A stretch of DNA of 6,183 nt from Thermoplasmata archaeon (GCA_007129655.1 SKVC01000018.1:1-6183); one strand, 5' to 3'; counted from the stretch's first letter, positions 1-5,854 are shown. The notes: generated by a model from the sequence alone, not told the origin. Made by a program: numbers and translations.

Positions 1-468
1 ATATATTCCTACTCCGTTATCCACAAGTAGATTATAAGATAAAGTACCGTTGGTTACATTGTATAGATATATACCTGAATTCCTGAAGTATTTTCTGTTA
101 TCACCAAGAGCATCATGTAAAAGGCAGTTTTTGACTGTAAAATGAACTGTAGTGTTGCCTATGTATATACCATATCCATATTCATTAGCGTTTATCACGT
201 AATCTTGTATTATGTACGGGTTGTCCGCCGAACCGTTACCTTGCCAATTTTCACTTGCAGCCATCTGTTCAAAATCAGAGTCATCGTTGATACGGATCGG
301 TTCCCGTTCCAGATAATCCTCTTTCGATAAATCTATCCGTGTATTTTCAAGTGAAGTTTCAGGTGTATTTGTATCGGGTGATAACGATGATATGGTCGGA
401 GTTAAGCTACCAAGTAATAGAAATAACACAATGAAGCATCCGATCTTTAATTTACTAATTTTATACAT
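1..468 (-). CDS. Secreted NosD-like parallel beta-helix protein, N-terminal part (runs off left edge)
   Basis: This is the first 156 codons of a gene whose 3' end lies outside the window. The protein opens with a basic and then strongly hydrophobic signal peptide (MYKISKLKIGCFIVLFLLLG, then a Ser/Thr-rich stretch to about residue 30), so the product should be exported. From about residue 61 it matches the neighbouring gene closely: PIRINDDSDFE, WQGNGSADNPYIIQD, YGYGIYIGNTTV and GIYLYNVTNG. These lead into beta-helix rungs with the N-rich pattern of NosD/right-handed beta-helix proteins. The start at 468 was chosen because it leads straight into the signal peptide and is preceded by AGGT at 477-480; the ATG at 472 hits a stop after three codons. 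Only 48 nt separate it from the stop of the upstream paralogue, so co-transcription is possible, although a TATA-like element lies in between. The ligand or substrate is unknown. 'Copper-binding', often attached to this family, is not supported by anything visible here. Confidence 0.85.
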   Translation of the reverse strand, partial: MYKISKLKIGCFIVLFLLLGSLTPTISSLSPDTNTPETSLENTRIDLSKEDYLEREPIRINDDSDFEQMAASENWQGNGSADNPYIIQDYVINANEYGYGIYIGNTTVHFTVKNCLLHDALGDNRKYFRNSGIYLYNVTNGTLSYNLLVDNGVGIY

Positions 469-505
469 ACATTTAGACCTTTATACATTGATACGCCCGT
501 TGTAG

Positions 506-513
506 AATATATC
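506..513 (-). promoter_or_regulatory. Possible TATA box for the left-edge NosD-like gene
   Basis: On the minus strand GATATATT follows an A-run (AAAAA). It is centred about 41 nt ahead of the start codon at 468. An archaeal start about 26 nt downstream would give a leader of roughly 15 nt that includes the AGGT ribosome-binding-like sequence. The element partly abuts the stop codon of the upstream paralogue. It is weak evidence for an independent promoter, and read-through from the upstream gene remains possible. Confidence 0.35.
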
Positions 514-516
514 TTT

Positions 517-2850
517 TTAGGTGGACTTTTCTTCCTCATCTATGTTTTTCTTAGTAGAGGTTCCAAATAAACGTTCCTTATTGAGATATAGTAATACAAC
601 AGCTATCAAGGCCGTTATCAATAAAAGACCAGAGATCCAATTATTAGCAAAATGGGATTTGTTTTCCTCGGTATCGGTGCTGGAACCTTCATCCTCTTCT
701 TCATCCATCGGATCTTCTTCTCCAGTCTCTCCTTCATCTACTGGATCTTCCTCTGTCTCTCCTTCATCTACTGGATCTTCCTCTCCCTCATCCACAAGCT
801 CTCCCTCGTCCTCCCCTGTTTCTTCATCTTCTTCAGGCTCTTCATCTTCGGAGGTAAGATCAACCATTATAGTTACCGAATCCGAAGAATTGTGCCCTGC
901 CATATCTTGTGCAAAAAGCTCTATGATGTGTTCCCCGACCCCGATCCCATTGAACTCATAGGAGGTATCGTTGGAAACATCGATCCATTCTCCATTGTTT
1001 AAACGTAAATTTACAACATCTATACCGCTACCGGCATCACCGACGGTCCATTCGACAGTAAAGTTATCATTGGTCAGAACATCGTCTTCTAGTGGATAAG
1101 TGATCTCCAGAATCGGGGGTGTGGTATCAACAGTAAAAGATATTTTTTCTAAAGCACTATCTTCGTTTTCATCGTAACCTCTTACACTAACGATGTTGCT
1201 ACCCTCTGGTACTTCTAGGTTGTATTCTAAGATGTCGCCTATGTCCATCCAGCCACCATCGTTCAATTTGATCTCATATCTGATCATATCCGTAAATCGC
1301 GAATAACTGCTCCATGAAATCGTTACATTGTCTGTACCTAGTAACTCCTCTTCAATAGGTGAAACTATCTCCAAGTAAAGGTAATGAGCTCCCGGTGTTA
1401 TTAGAGGGTATTTATCAACTTCTTCGATGCCTGAAATGTCATACGGTATATCGATGATACCGTCGCTACCCGATTCGTCTTGATCGGGGCCTGAATTTTC
1501 GTCGTTTCCGGTATGGTCCGACCAGTAATTGCCTCCGTCCGGCCAACCGTTGTCCCAATTGTTTACGCCATCGTCTTCCACATGTTTAGTATTATCGACA
1601 AAATTATTGTGATAGATTATATTATTACCCGAGGAATATAGGTATAAACCGACATCGTTATCTGATATATCATTGTGATATATGATATTCTCATGCGAAA
1701 AACCAAGTTGGATTCCTCTATCAATATTGTTTATATATTGTTCTCCCACGGTTACACCGGTGCAGTTGGCGAGTATTATCTGTCCGGCTCCGCTTGGTAA
1801 AATGCCGCTGTCACGGTTCTTCCAGTAGATTATAGGTCTACCATTAATGGTGTTGGTATCATCGATATCATGAGTGTTCCAATGAACCAAGTTAAAATCA
1901 TTTATAATTATCCCATTATGTTCTAATATATTACCATGTATTGTGTTCTCCATCGATCTATCCAGATATATATTTTTTTCCTGATTTGAAATAGTATTAT
2001 CTTCAAAAAGATTTCCATCGGATCTAGAGACCAACAAACCGTTTGTGTTGTTTAATATATCGTTTTCCGATATGTGATTTTTGTTGGAATTGTCTAGTGA
2101 GATGCCATAAACGGTGTTGTATGTTGCTGAATTATTATGCAGTATGTTTCCATCAGAATAAGAAAGATAGATACCTCTAGCATTTTTCCATGAAACATTA
2201 TTGTTTAATATTTCATTATTGTCTGAGGAGCCGAGAGCTATTCCGTGACCGCCCAAACCACAACCTCCGCCTGATGTGCAGCCTTGATCATTCGCGTTAC
2301 AGGTATTATTTATTATTTGGTTATCGTGAGCGGCATACATCAAGATACCATAATCCCCTGAGTACGATGCGGTATTGTTGGATACTATATTGTTACTACT
2401 AAATTCGATATAAATACCTACAAAATCACTTTCCATGATAAGATTGTTCTCTATTTTACCATTAGTTATGTTGTGTAGATAAACTCCGGCATTCATATAA
2501 TAAAATGTTAAATCTTCAACTCGGTTTGCATGATGGAAATAGTTGTTTTTCACTAAGAAGTTGACCGTTGTATTTCCTATATATACGCAGTATCCATAAC
2601 CGGTTCCGTTTATTTCTAAATCTTGAATCACGTATGGATCACTTTCACTACCATCGCCGGGCCATCCTTGAGTATCGAAGTCAGTATCGTTATTTATCCG
2701 GATCGGGTCGTGGGTCGTGTAAGAGTAAAAAGTATCATCTATATTTTCGGTTAAGCTCGGTTGGTCGAATCCTTGGATGGGACCACTAGTGGCAAATGTG
2801 ATCAAACTCGTGACGCATAGAAGAACGAACAGAATTTTTTTGGGTATCAT
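517..2850 (-). CDS. Membrane-anchored NosD-like beta-helix surface protein with Ig-like domains and acidic stalk
   Basis: A 777-residue exported, cell-surface protein. Residues 1-23 form a signal peptide (MIPKKILFVLLCVTSLITFA). Residues 49-105 carry the N-terminal block shared with the next gene (PIRINNDTDF, DPYVIQDLEI, YIGNTTV). Residues 120-420 are beta-helix rungs rich in NN/N-x-S/T turns. Residues 325-375 hold a segment common in archaeal NosD-like proteins (NTINGRPIIYWKN, GAGQIILANCTGVTV). Residues 430-486 hold the family's closing motif (NNWDNGWPDGGNYWSDHTG ... IDIPYD ... DKYPL). Two Ig-like domains follow, at about 492-575 and 578-664. Then come an Asp/Glu-rich stalk (about 665-736), a membrane helix (about 738-756) and a polar tail (KERLFG...EEEKST). 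An in-frame ATG at 2958 would add 36 residues with an extra hydrophobic stretch ahead of the signal peptide, so I prefer the start at 2850. The likely role is adhesion or glycan interaction at the cell surface, inferred from fold and architecture only; many N-glycosylation sequons are present. No catalytic residues can be assigned. Confidence 0.9.
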   Translation of the reverse strand: MIPKKILFVLLCVTSLITFATSGPIQGFDQPSLTENIDDTFYSYTTHDPIRINNDTDFDTQGWPGDGSESDPYVIQDLEINGTGYGYCVYIGNTTVNFLVKNNYFHHANRVEDLTFYYMNAGVYLHNITNGKIENNLIMESDFVGIYIEFSSNNIVSNNTASYSGDYGILMYAAHDNQIINNTCNANDQGCTSGGGCGLGGHGIALGSSDNNEILNNNVSWKNARGIYLSYSDGNILHNNSATYNTVYGISLDNSNKNHISENDILNNTNGLLVSRSDGNLFEDNTISNQEKNIYLDRSMENTIHGNILEHNGIIINDFNLVHWNTHDIDDTNTINGRPIIYWKNRDSGILPSGAGQIILANCTGVTVGEQYINNIDRGIQLGFSHENIIYHNDISDNDVGLYLYSSGNNIIYHNNFVDNTKHVEDDGVNNWDNGWPDGGNYWSDHTGNDENSGPDQDESGSDGIIDIPYDISGIEEVDKYPLITPGAHYLYLEIVSPIEEELLGTDNVTISWSSYSRFTDMIRYEIKLNDGGWMDIGDILEYNLEVPEGSNIVSVRGYDENEDSALEKISFTVDTTPPILEITYPLEDDVLTNDNFTVEWTVGDAGSGIDVVNLRLNNGEWIDVSNDTSYEFNGIGVGEHIIELFAQDMAGHNSSDSVTIMVDLTSEDEEPEEDEETGEDEGELVDEGEEDPVDEGETEEDPVDEGETGEEDPMDEEEDEGSSTDTEENKSHFANNWISGLLLITALIAVVLLYLNKERLFGTSTKKNIDEEEKST
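643..858 (-). other. Acidic low-complexity stalk of the NosD-like protein
   Basis: About 72 residues (665-736), mostly Glu and Asp with Gly, Pro, Ser and Thr, connect the second Ig-like domain to the membrane helix. The composition fits an extended spacer that holds the folded ectodomain away from the membrane, comparable in role to the Asp/Glu- or Thr-rich stalks of other archaeal surface proteins. On the plus strand the same bases read as serine-rich and hydrophobic open frames, which are by-products of GAA/GAT codons. Confidence 0.8.
725..784 (-). repeat. Perfect 30-bp tandem repeat, two copies, in the stalk region
   Basis: Positions 725-754 and 755-784 are identical over all 30 bases and encode two copies of the decapeptide EEDPVDEGET. 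Flanking sequence (about 701-722 and 785-814) holds decayed versions such as EEDPMDEEED and ELVDEGEE. The array is therefore an older in-frame repeat with a recently duplicated or homogenised core. The unit length is a multiple of three, so gain or loss of copies would change stalk length without breaking the frame. Confidence 0.9.
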
Positions 2851-2886
2851 AAAAGTCTCTCTATTAGAGTATAACACTGTTAATGC

Positions 2887-2894
2887 AATAAAAA
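2887..2894 (-). promoter_or_regulatory. Possible TATA box for the complete NosD-like gene
   Basis: On the minus strand TTTTTATT is centred about 40 nt ahead of the start codon at 2850, which predicts transcription starting near 2864. The leader would contain GAGAGA, a weak ribosome-binding-like sequence. A second candidate, TTATAC at 2869-2874, is only about 21 nt from the start codon. A small palindrome, CTCTA-n-TAGAG (2859-2869), lies at the predicted start. The assignment is tentative. Confidence 0.35.
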
Positions 2895-2957
2895 GATATC
2901 GACCTAATACCTGCACATATATGAGGAAAGGTTTATTAGGCACCTTTTTGTGAAGCA

Positions 2958-2982
2958 TACATAGATATACATATTCTATGTA
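2958..2982. promoter_or_regulatory. Inverted repeat (8-bp arms) in the divergent promoter region; candidate operator
   Basis: TACATAGA (2958-2965) and TCTATGTA (2975-2982) are perfect reverse complements separated by nine A/T-rich bases (TATACATAT). The dyad sits 42 nt ahead of the helicase start and includes a TATA-like stretch (GATATACATAT). A symmetric DNA-binding regulator could therefore block or recruit transcription factors here. If transcription starts upstream of it, the dyad could instead form a hairpin in the helicase mRNA leader. The symmetry is seen directly; the function is inference. Confidence 0.5.
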
Positions 2983-3015
2983 CGAAAATATGAAGAAAAG
3001 ATTAAGAAATAGAAC

Positions 3016-3019
3016 GGTG
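3016..3019 (+). promoter_or_regulatory. Ribosome-binding-like GGTG deciding the helicase start
   Basis: GGTG, part of the archaeal GGAGGTGAT consensus, lies 5 nt ahead of the ATG at 3025. It overlaps the in-frame GTG at 3019 that would add only two residues (M-I). The spacing favours ATG at 3025 as the true start. Confidence 0.45.
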
Positions 3020-3024
3020 TGATA

Positions 3025-4395
3025 ATGAATAGTTTCAAAGAGTTAAATATAAAGGAAAAAACACTTACTGCTTTAAAGGAGAAGGGTTTTAAAAAACCGA
3101 CAGAGGTTCAGCATAAAAGCATCCCGCCTGCGTTGGATGGCAAAGATATGGTGGTACAGGCACGTACTGGTTCTGGTAAGACCCATGCTTTCCTGATTCC
3201 AATTTTTGAGAATATAAGTAACGAAAAGAAAGTGCAAGCAATAGTTCTTACGCCAACACGTGAACTGGCTCAACAGGTAGAGGAAGAAGCGAAGGATATA
3301 GGTAAAAAATACGGTATAAAAACCCTAGCCATATATGGTGGGACGAGCATAAACAATCAGATCAAAAGATTACCGAAAGTATCATTCGTTGCCGGCACAC
3401 CCGGTAGAGTGATGGACCTTATGAGAAGAGGTAAACTTGACCTGAGATCCATTAACTTTTTCGTGCTGGACGAAGGCGACAGAATGATGGATATGGGTTT
3501 CCTTCCGGATATAAAATGGATAATGGAGAGAACGCCAAAGGAAAAACGGATCATGCTTTTCTCGGCAACTATGCCACATGAAATAGTTAAGCTCGCCAAG
3601 AATTACATGTCCGATCCGGTAATACTTAAATTATCCAAAGATGAAATATCGGCTAAAGGTGTTTATCAGTACTACGTAAAGGTAGGTAGGAAAAATAAAC
3701 TGGCGAATCTATCAGCTATAATCGATAACAACCCGGGAAAATATCTGATTTTCTTAAACACAAAACGGGGCACTCAATGGCTGGCACAGATGCTTAATAA
3801 ATTTGGTTACAAGGCATTTCCCATGCATGGGGACATGAGCCAGGCCGGTAGAACAAAGAACATGGACAACTTCAAGGGTGGAGACATAGACATTCTGATA
3901 TCTACGGATGTATCTGCACGTGGTATCGATGTAGAAAATATCACCCATGTTATCAATTTTGATATCCCTAAGTACGAAAAAGATTACGTTCATCGAATAG
4001 GTCGAACCGGACGCATGGACAAGGGTGGTAAAGCGATCACATTTGTAAACAAAGAAGAGGTTGAGTTCCTCGACCGTATCGAAGAATATATCGAAAGGAA
4101 ATTAGAACCTATGGTAGTTAAAGGCCAGGGCAGGATGAAAAAGCGAGGTGTAGATTATGACGAGCACGCAGATATATTCGGTATGGTCTCATTTTCATTC
4201 GAAATCGATGAAAATTTATCCATGTGGCAGGTACTGAAAAAGATGAAAAAATACGGTTTTCAAGAACATGATGTCGGTGAGATCAAGGTCGAAGGCAAAC
4301 AAGGAACACTTTCTGTTGTTACTTCTAAAGCAAACCGCGTCTCCGATGTAAAGTTTCTGACAAATGTTCAAGTGGTCAAGCGTACTCTCAGGTAA
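3025..4395 (+). CDS. DEAD-box ATP-dependent RNA helicase with DbpA-like C-terminal RNA-binding domain
   Basis: A 456-residue superfamily-2 RNA helicase that would unwind or remodel RNA using ATP in the cytoplasm. All core motifs are present and in order: Q motif (Phe4, Gln29), motif I ARTGSGKT (46-53), Ia PTREL (77-81), GG, Ib TPGR (125-128), motif II DEGD (149-152), motif III SAT (180-182), IV LIFLNTKR (about 241-248), V STDVSARGID (293-302) and VI HRIGRTGR (323-330). Motif II reads DEGD rather than DEAD, but the catalytic Asp-Glu pair is intact. After a basic linker (about 362-376), residues 386-456 fit the pattern of the DbpA RNA-binding domain, an RRM-like fold, including DVGEIKVEGKQGTLSVVT. 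DbpA-type enzymes work in ribosome assembly and the CsdA/DeaD type in cold adaptation; either is possible here. I give no gene symbol because orthology is uncertain. An in-frame GTG at 3019 is an alternative start. The gene ends one base from the convergent small gene. Confidence 0.95.
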   Translation: MNSFKELNIKEKTLTALKEKGFKKPTEVQHKSIPPALDGKDMVVQARTGSGKTHAFLIPIFENISNEKKVQAIVLTPTRELAQQVEEEAKDIGKKYGIKTLAIYGGTSINNQIKRLPKVSFVAGTPGRVMDLMRRGKLDLRSINFFVLDEGDRMMDMGFLPDIKWIMERTPKEKRIMLFSATMPHEIVKLAKNYMSDPVILKLSKDEISAKGVYQYYVKVGRKNKLANLSAIIDNNPGKYLIFLNTKRGTQWLAQMLNKFGYKAFPMHGDMSQAGRTKNMDNFKGGDIDILISTDVSARGIDVENITHVINFDIPKYEKDYVHRIGRTGRMDKGGKAITFVNKEEVEFLDRIEEYIERKLEPMVVKGQGRMKKRGVDYDEHADIFGMVSFSFEIDENLSMWQVLKKMKKYGFQEHDVGEIKVEGKQGTLSVVTSKANRVSDVKFLTNVQVVKRTLR

Positions 4396-4396
4396 T

Positions 4397-4615
4397 CTAT
4401 GGAATCTTTATAACCGCCATAGCAAGTACGATTAGTCCCAGTATGATTAAGGCTACACCGTACCAAAAATACGGTTGTTCATCTTCACTGACATCCGCAA
4501 TTCCAAAACTAGCTTCGGATCCATCGCTACCGGCGGGTTCAATATAGAGCATCGCAACTATACCTGCAATTATCAGGATTAGCCCTAGTATGATCACCAT
4601 TACTTTTTTTCCCAT
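4397..4615 (-). CDS. Small two-helix membrane protein, unknown function
   Basis: A 72-residue protein that I cannot assign to a family. Residues 5-25 (VMVIILGLILIIAGIVAMLY) and about 50-69 (FWYGVALIILGLIVLAMAVI) are two clear membrane helices. They flank an acidic and polar loop of about 25 residues (EPAGSDGSEASFGIADVSED). Each helix contains the local pattern ILGLI, which hints at an internal duplication. The two Lys at the N-terminus and one Lys near the C-terminus suggest both ends lie inside the cell, with the acidic loop outside. A strong TATA-like element 26 nt before the ATG, the absence of a ribosome-binding sequence and the consistent hydrophobic pattern support a real gene despite its size. 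Its stop codon faces that of the helicase with one nucleotide between. It lies downstream of the NAD kinase-family gene on the same strand, but has its own promoter candidate. Confidence 0.75.
   Translation of the reverse strand: MGKKVMVIILGLILIIAGIVAMLYIEPAGSDGSEASFGIADVSEDEQPYFWYGVALIILGLIVLAMAVIKIP
4604..4610 (+). terminator. Oligo-T run, possible archaeal terminator for the helicase transcript
   Basis: Seven consecutive T on the plus strand, about 210 nt past the helicase stop, lie within the antisense of the small membrane protein's first codons. Archaeal RNA polymerase can stop at oligo-T tracts without a hairpin. No nearer T-run of this length follows the helicase gene. The run also simply encodes two Lys codons on the other strand, so this is a weak call. 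Confidence 0.25.
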
Positions 4616-4636
4616 AATATAAGTAGTTACATATTG

Positions 4637-4645
4637 ATATATAAA
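4637..4645 (-). promoter_or_regulatory. TATA box for the small membrane protein gene
   Basis: On the minus strand TTTATATAT, preceded by purine-rich GTAAAG that could act as a BRE, is a close match to an archaeal TATA box. Its centre is about 26 nt from the start codon at 4615, so transcription should begin at or beside the ATG. The absence of any ribosome-binding sequence in the intervening bases fits a leaderless mRNA. Confidence 0.65.
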
Positions 4646-4661
4646 CTTTACCTGAGATTCC

Positions 4662-5780
4662 TCATGCTTCCACCTTCACCAATCGATACTCTCGAAAACC
4701 GGTCACCACTCTCATGAACCCTTTGTCGTGGATCTCCTTATCAAGTTCGGTGTCACCGGTATCCGCTCTCAGTACGGGTGTTTTCTTCATTTTTGACGGC
4801 GTTGCCAGTATATATATGTTCATCAAGCCGGCCTTTCTTATCACCAACGGGCTTATCTGCTGATTGCCTCGACCTAAAAAAAATCCTTGATTCCCGATTA
4901 CAGATACTACGATATTGACTCCCTTGGCATCGGCTACAGTTTCTAATATCTCAGATTCAGATGCATCCAAAACAACGATCTCGTTGTTCTTTAGTACATC
5001 TACACCAAGGATTGTGTGTTCCAGTTCTAACTGTTCCTGTATCATAGCAGTCGTGGACCCGGGTCCCAGTACGAATATATGATCCGGATAGTGTTCCATC
5101 TCTTCGATGATATAGCTGGCGATATCGTACTTTAATTCATCATCTTTAACTGACCGGAAGCTCTGTTTGCCCAGCTGGATGTAATGGGGTTCGTATATAC
5201 TCACAGCTTCACCGTGGAGTTTGAATTCCCAGTCTCCCTTCCTGTATTTGTCTTCATCAAGATCCATGATCTCAACCTTTCCCAGGTCAGCCTCTCCTTC
5301 CGCATACATGTTAAAAAGTTGAGCAGAGGCCTCGGGGTTAATCCCAAAAACACCGCTGTGCATCTTCACCCCCGACGGTATCCCAAGAAGAGGTATTTTT
5401 TTATCCACCAGTTCGAAGATGTCTCTAGCGGTGCCGTCGCCGCCACAGAAAAGGATGATGTCCACATCTTCGTCGATGAAAGTCTTAACAGCATCCTGTG
5501 TATCTCGGTTTGTAGTCTCTCCAATATATTTTTCAGAACGATATATGACCCTGATCTCCTGTCCGGGAAAAAAATCTTCCAGAAGTTCTTCTCCCATAAC
5601 TCCGCCGGCAGTTAGCCATATATGTTCTCCCTGTATCTCTTGGAGGGCACGTTCCCCTCGCTCTACAGCAACAGGTTCTGCCCCCCTCTCAACAGCTTCG
5701 TCATAGACTCCATCAGTGCCTTTGAGCCCTACCCGTCCACCCATACCGGCTATGGGATTAACCACGAAACCTACTTTCAT
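4662..5780 (-). CDS. ATP-NAD kinase family protein (archaeal/bacterial COG3199 type)
   Basis: A 372-residue cytoplasmic protein of the NAD kinase/diacylglycerol kinase-like superfamily. Such enzymes transfer a phosphate from ATP (or polyphosphate) to a hydroxyl; for NAD kinases this makes NADP from NAD. The signature is clear: an N-terminal beta-strand and glycine loop, VGFVVNPIAGMGGRVGLKG (3-21); the superfamily motif CGGDGTARD (112-120), whose Asp115 corresponds to the conserved catalytic or metal-linked residue; GIPSGVKMHSGVFGINP (133-149); and C-terminal GPGSTT (239-244) and IGNQGFFLGRGNQQISP (295-311). The length and the GVKMHSGVF motif point to the longer COG3199-type group rather than the classical NAD kinase of about 280 residues. 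The true substrate of that group is less certain. The start at 5780 leads directly into the first beta-strand, and no ribosome-binding sequence precedes it. The gene is divergent from queE and is followed after 46 nt by the small membrane protein gene. Confidence 0.9.
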   Translation of the reverse strand: MKVGFVVNPIAGMGGRVGLKGTDGVYDEAVERGAEPVAVERGERALQEIQGEHIWLTAGGVMGEELLEDFFPGQEIRVIYRSEKYIGETTNRDTQDAVKTFIDEDVDIILFCGGDGTARDIFELVDKKIPLLGIPSGVKMHSGVFGINPEASAQLFNMYAEGEADLGKVEIMDLDEDKYRKGDWEFKLHGEAVSIYEPHYIQLGKQSFRSVKDDELKYDIASYIIEEMEHYPDHIFVLGPGSTTAMIQEQLELEHTILGVDVLKNNEIVVLDASESEILETVADAKGVNIVVSVIGNQGFFLGRGNQQISPLVIRKAGLMNIYILATPSKMKKTPVLRADTGDTELDKEIHDKGFMRVVTGFREYRLVKVEA

Positions 5781-5803
5781 GACTTTACGTAGTTCTGCAG
5801 TCG

Positions 5804-5810
5804 GTATAAT
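5804..5810 (-). promoter_or_regulatory. Possible TATA box for the NAD kinase-family gene
   Basis: ATTATAC on the minus strand, preceded by A-rich GAAAAC, is centred about 27 nt ahead of the ATG at 5780, predicting a start at or beside the ATG. A stronger A/T element (TATAATATAA at 5832-5841, read on this strand) could alternatively serve this gene with a leader of about 30 nt. Confidence 0.4.
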
Positions 5811-5831
5811 GTTTTCGGATTGTATTCGCAG

Positions 5832-5841
5832 TTATATTATA
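5832..5841 (+). promoter_or_regulatory. TATA box for queE, possibly shared with the divergent gene
   Basis: TTATATTATA is centred about 26.5 nt ahead of the queE ATG at 5863, the classic archaeal spacing for a start at the ATG itself. Read on the other strand it is TATAATATAA, also a good TATA element, and faces the NAD kinase-family gene. Its near-symmetry makes two-way use conceivable. Confidence 0.55.
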
Positions 5842-5854
5842 CCACCTATGTGAT

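Noticed and set aside
142..330. Plus-strand small open frame at the left edge, mirrored at 2568-2789
   Set aside because: Both are antisense to the homologous N-terminal blocks of the two NosD-like genes. Their resemblance reflects the duplication, not a shared small gene.
521..961. Plus-strand open frame encoding a serine-rich protein
   Set aside because: It is the antisense of the Glu/Asp-rich stalk and Ig-like domain (GAA/GAT/GAG codons read backwards as TTC/ATC/CTC, or Ser in this frame). It has no promoter, and the minus-strand gene has clear domain structure.
652..1002. Plus-strand open frame resembling a multi-helix membrane protein
   Set aside because: Its hydrophobicity comes from reading the acidic stalk repeats in antisense (Phe/Leu/Ile from GAA/GAT complements). 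It overlaps the well-supported NosD-like gene completely.
1975..2400. Possible DNA repeat array from the beta-helix rungs
   Set aside because: The repetition is at the protein level (Asn-rich rungs of about 22-24 residues). The nucleotide units are too diverged and irregular to be a CRISPR or satellite array.
2851..2958. N-terminal extension of the complete NosD-like protein by 36 residues
   Set aside because: It would place a second hydrophobic stretch before an otherwise standard signal peptide, and the region contains promoter-like sequence. The start at 2850 is more natural.
5184..5706. Two plus-strand open frames within the kinase-family gene
   Set aside because: They are antisense shadows with biased Ser content and no recognisable domain; the minus-strand protein has full family motifs.
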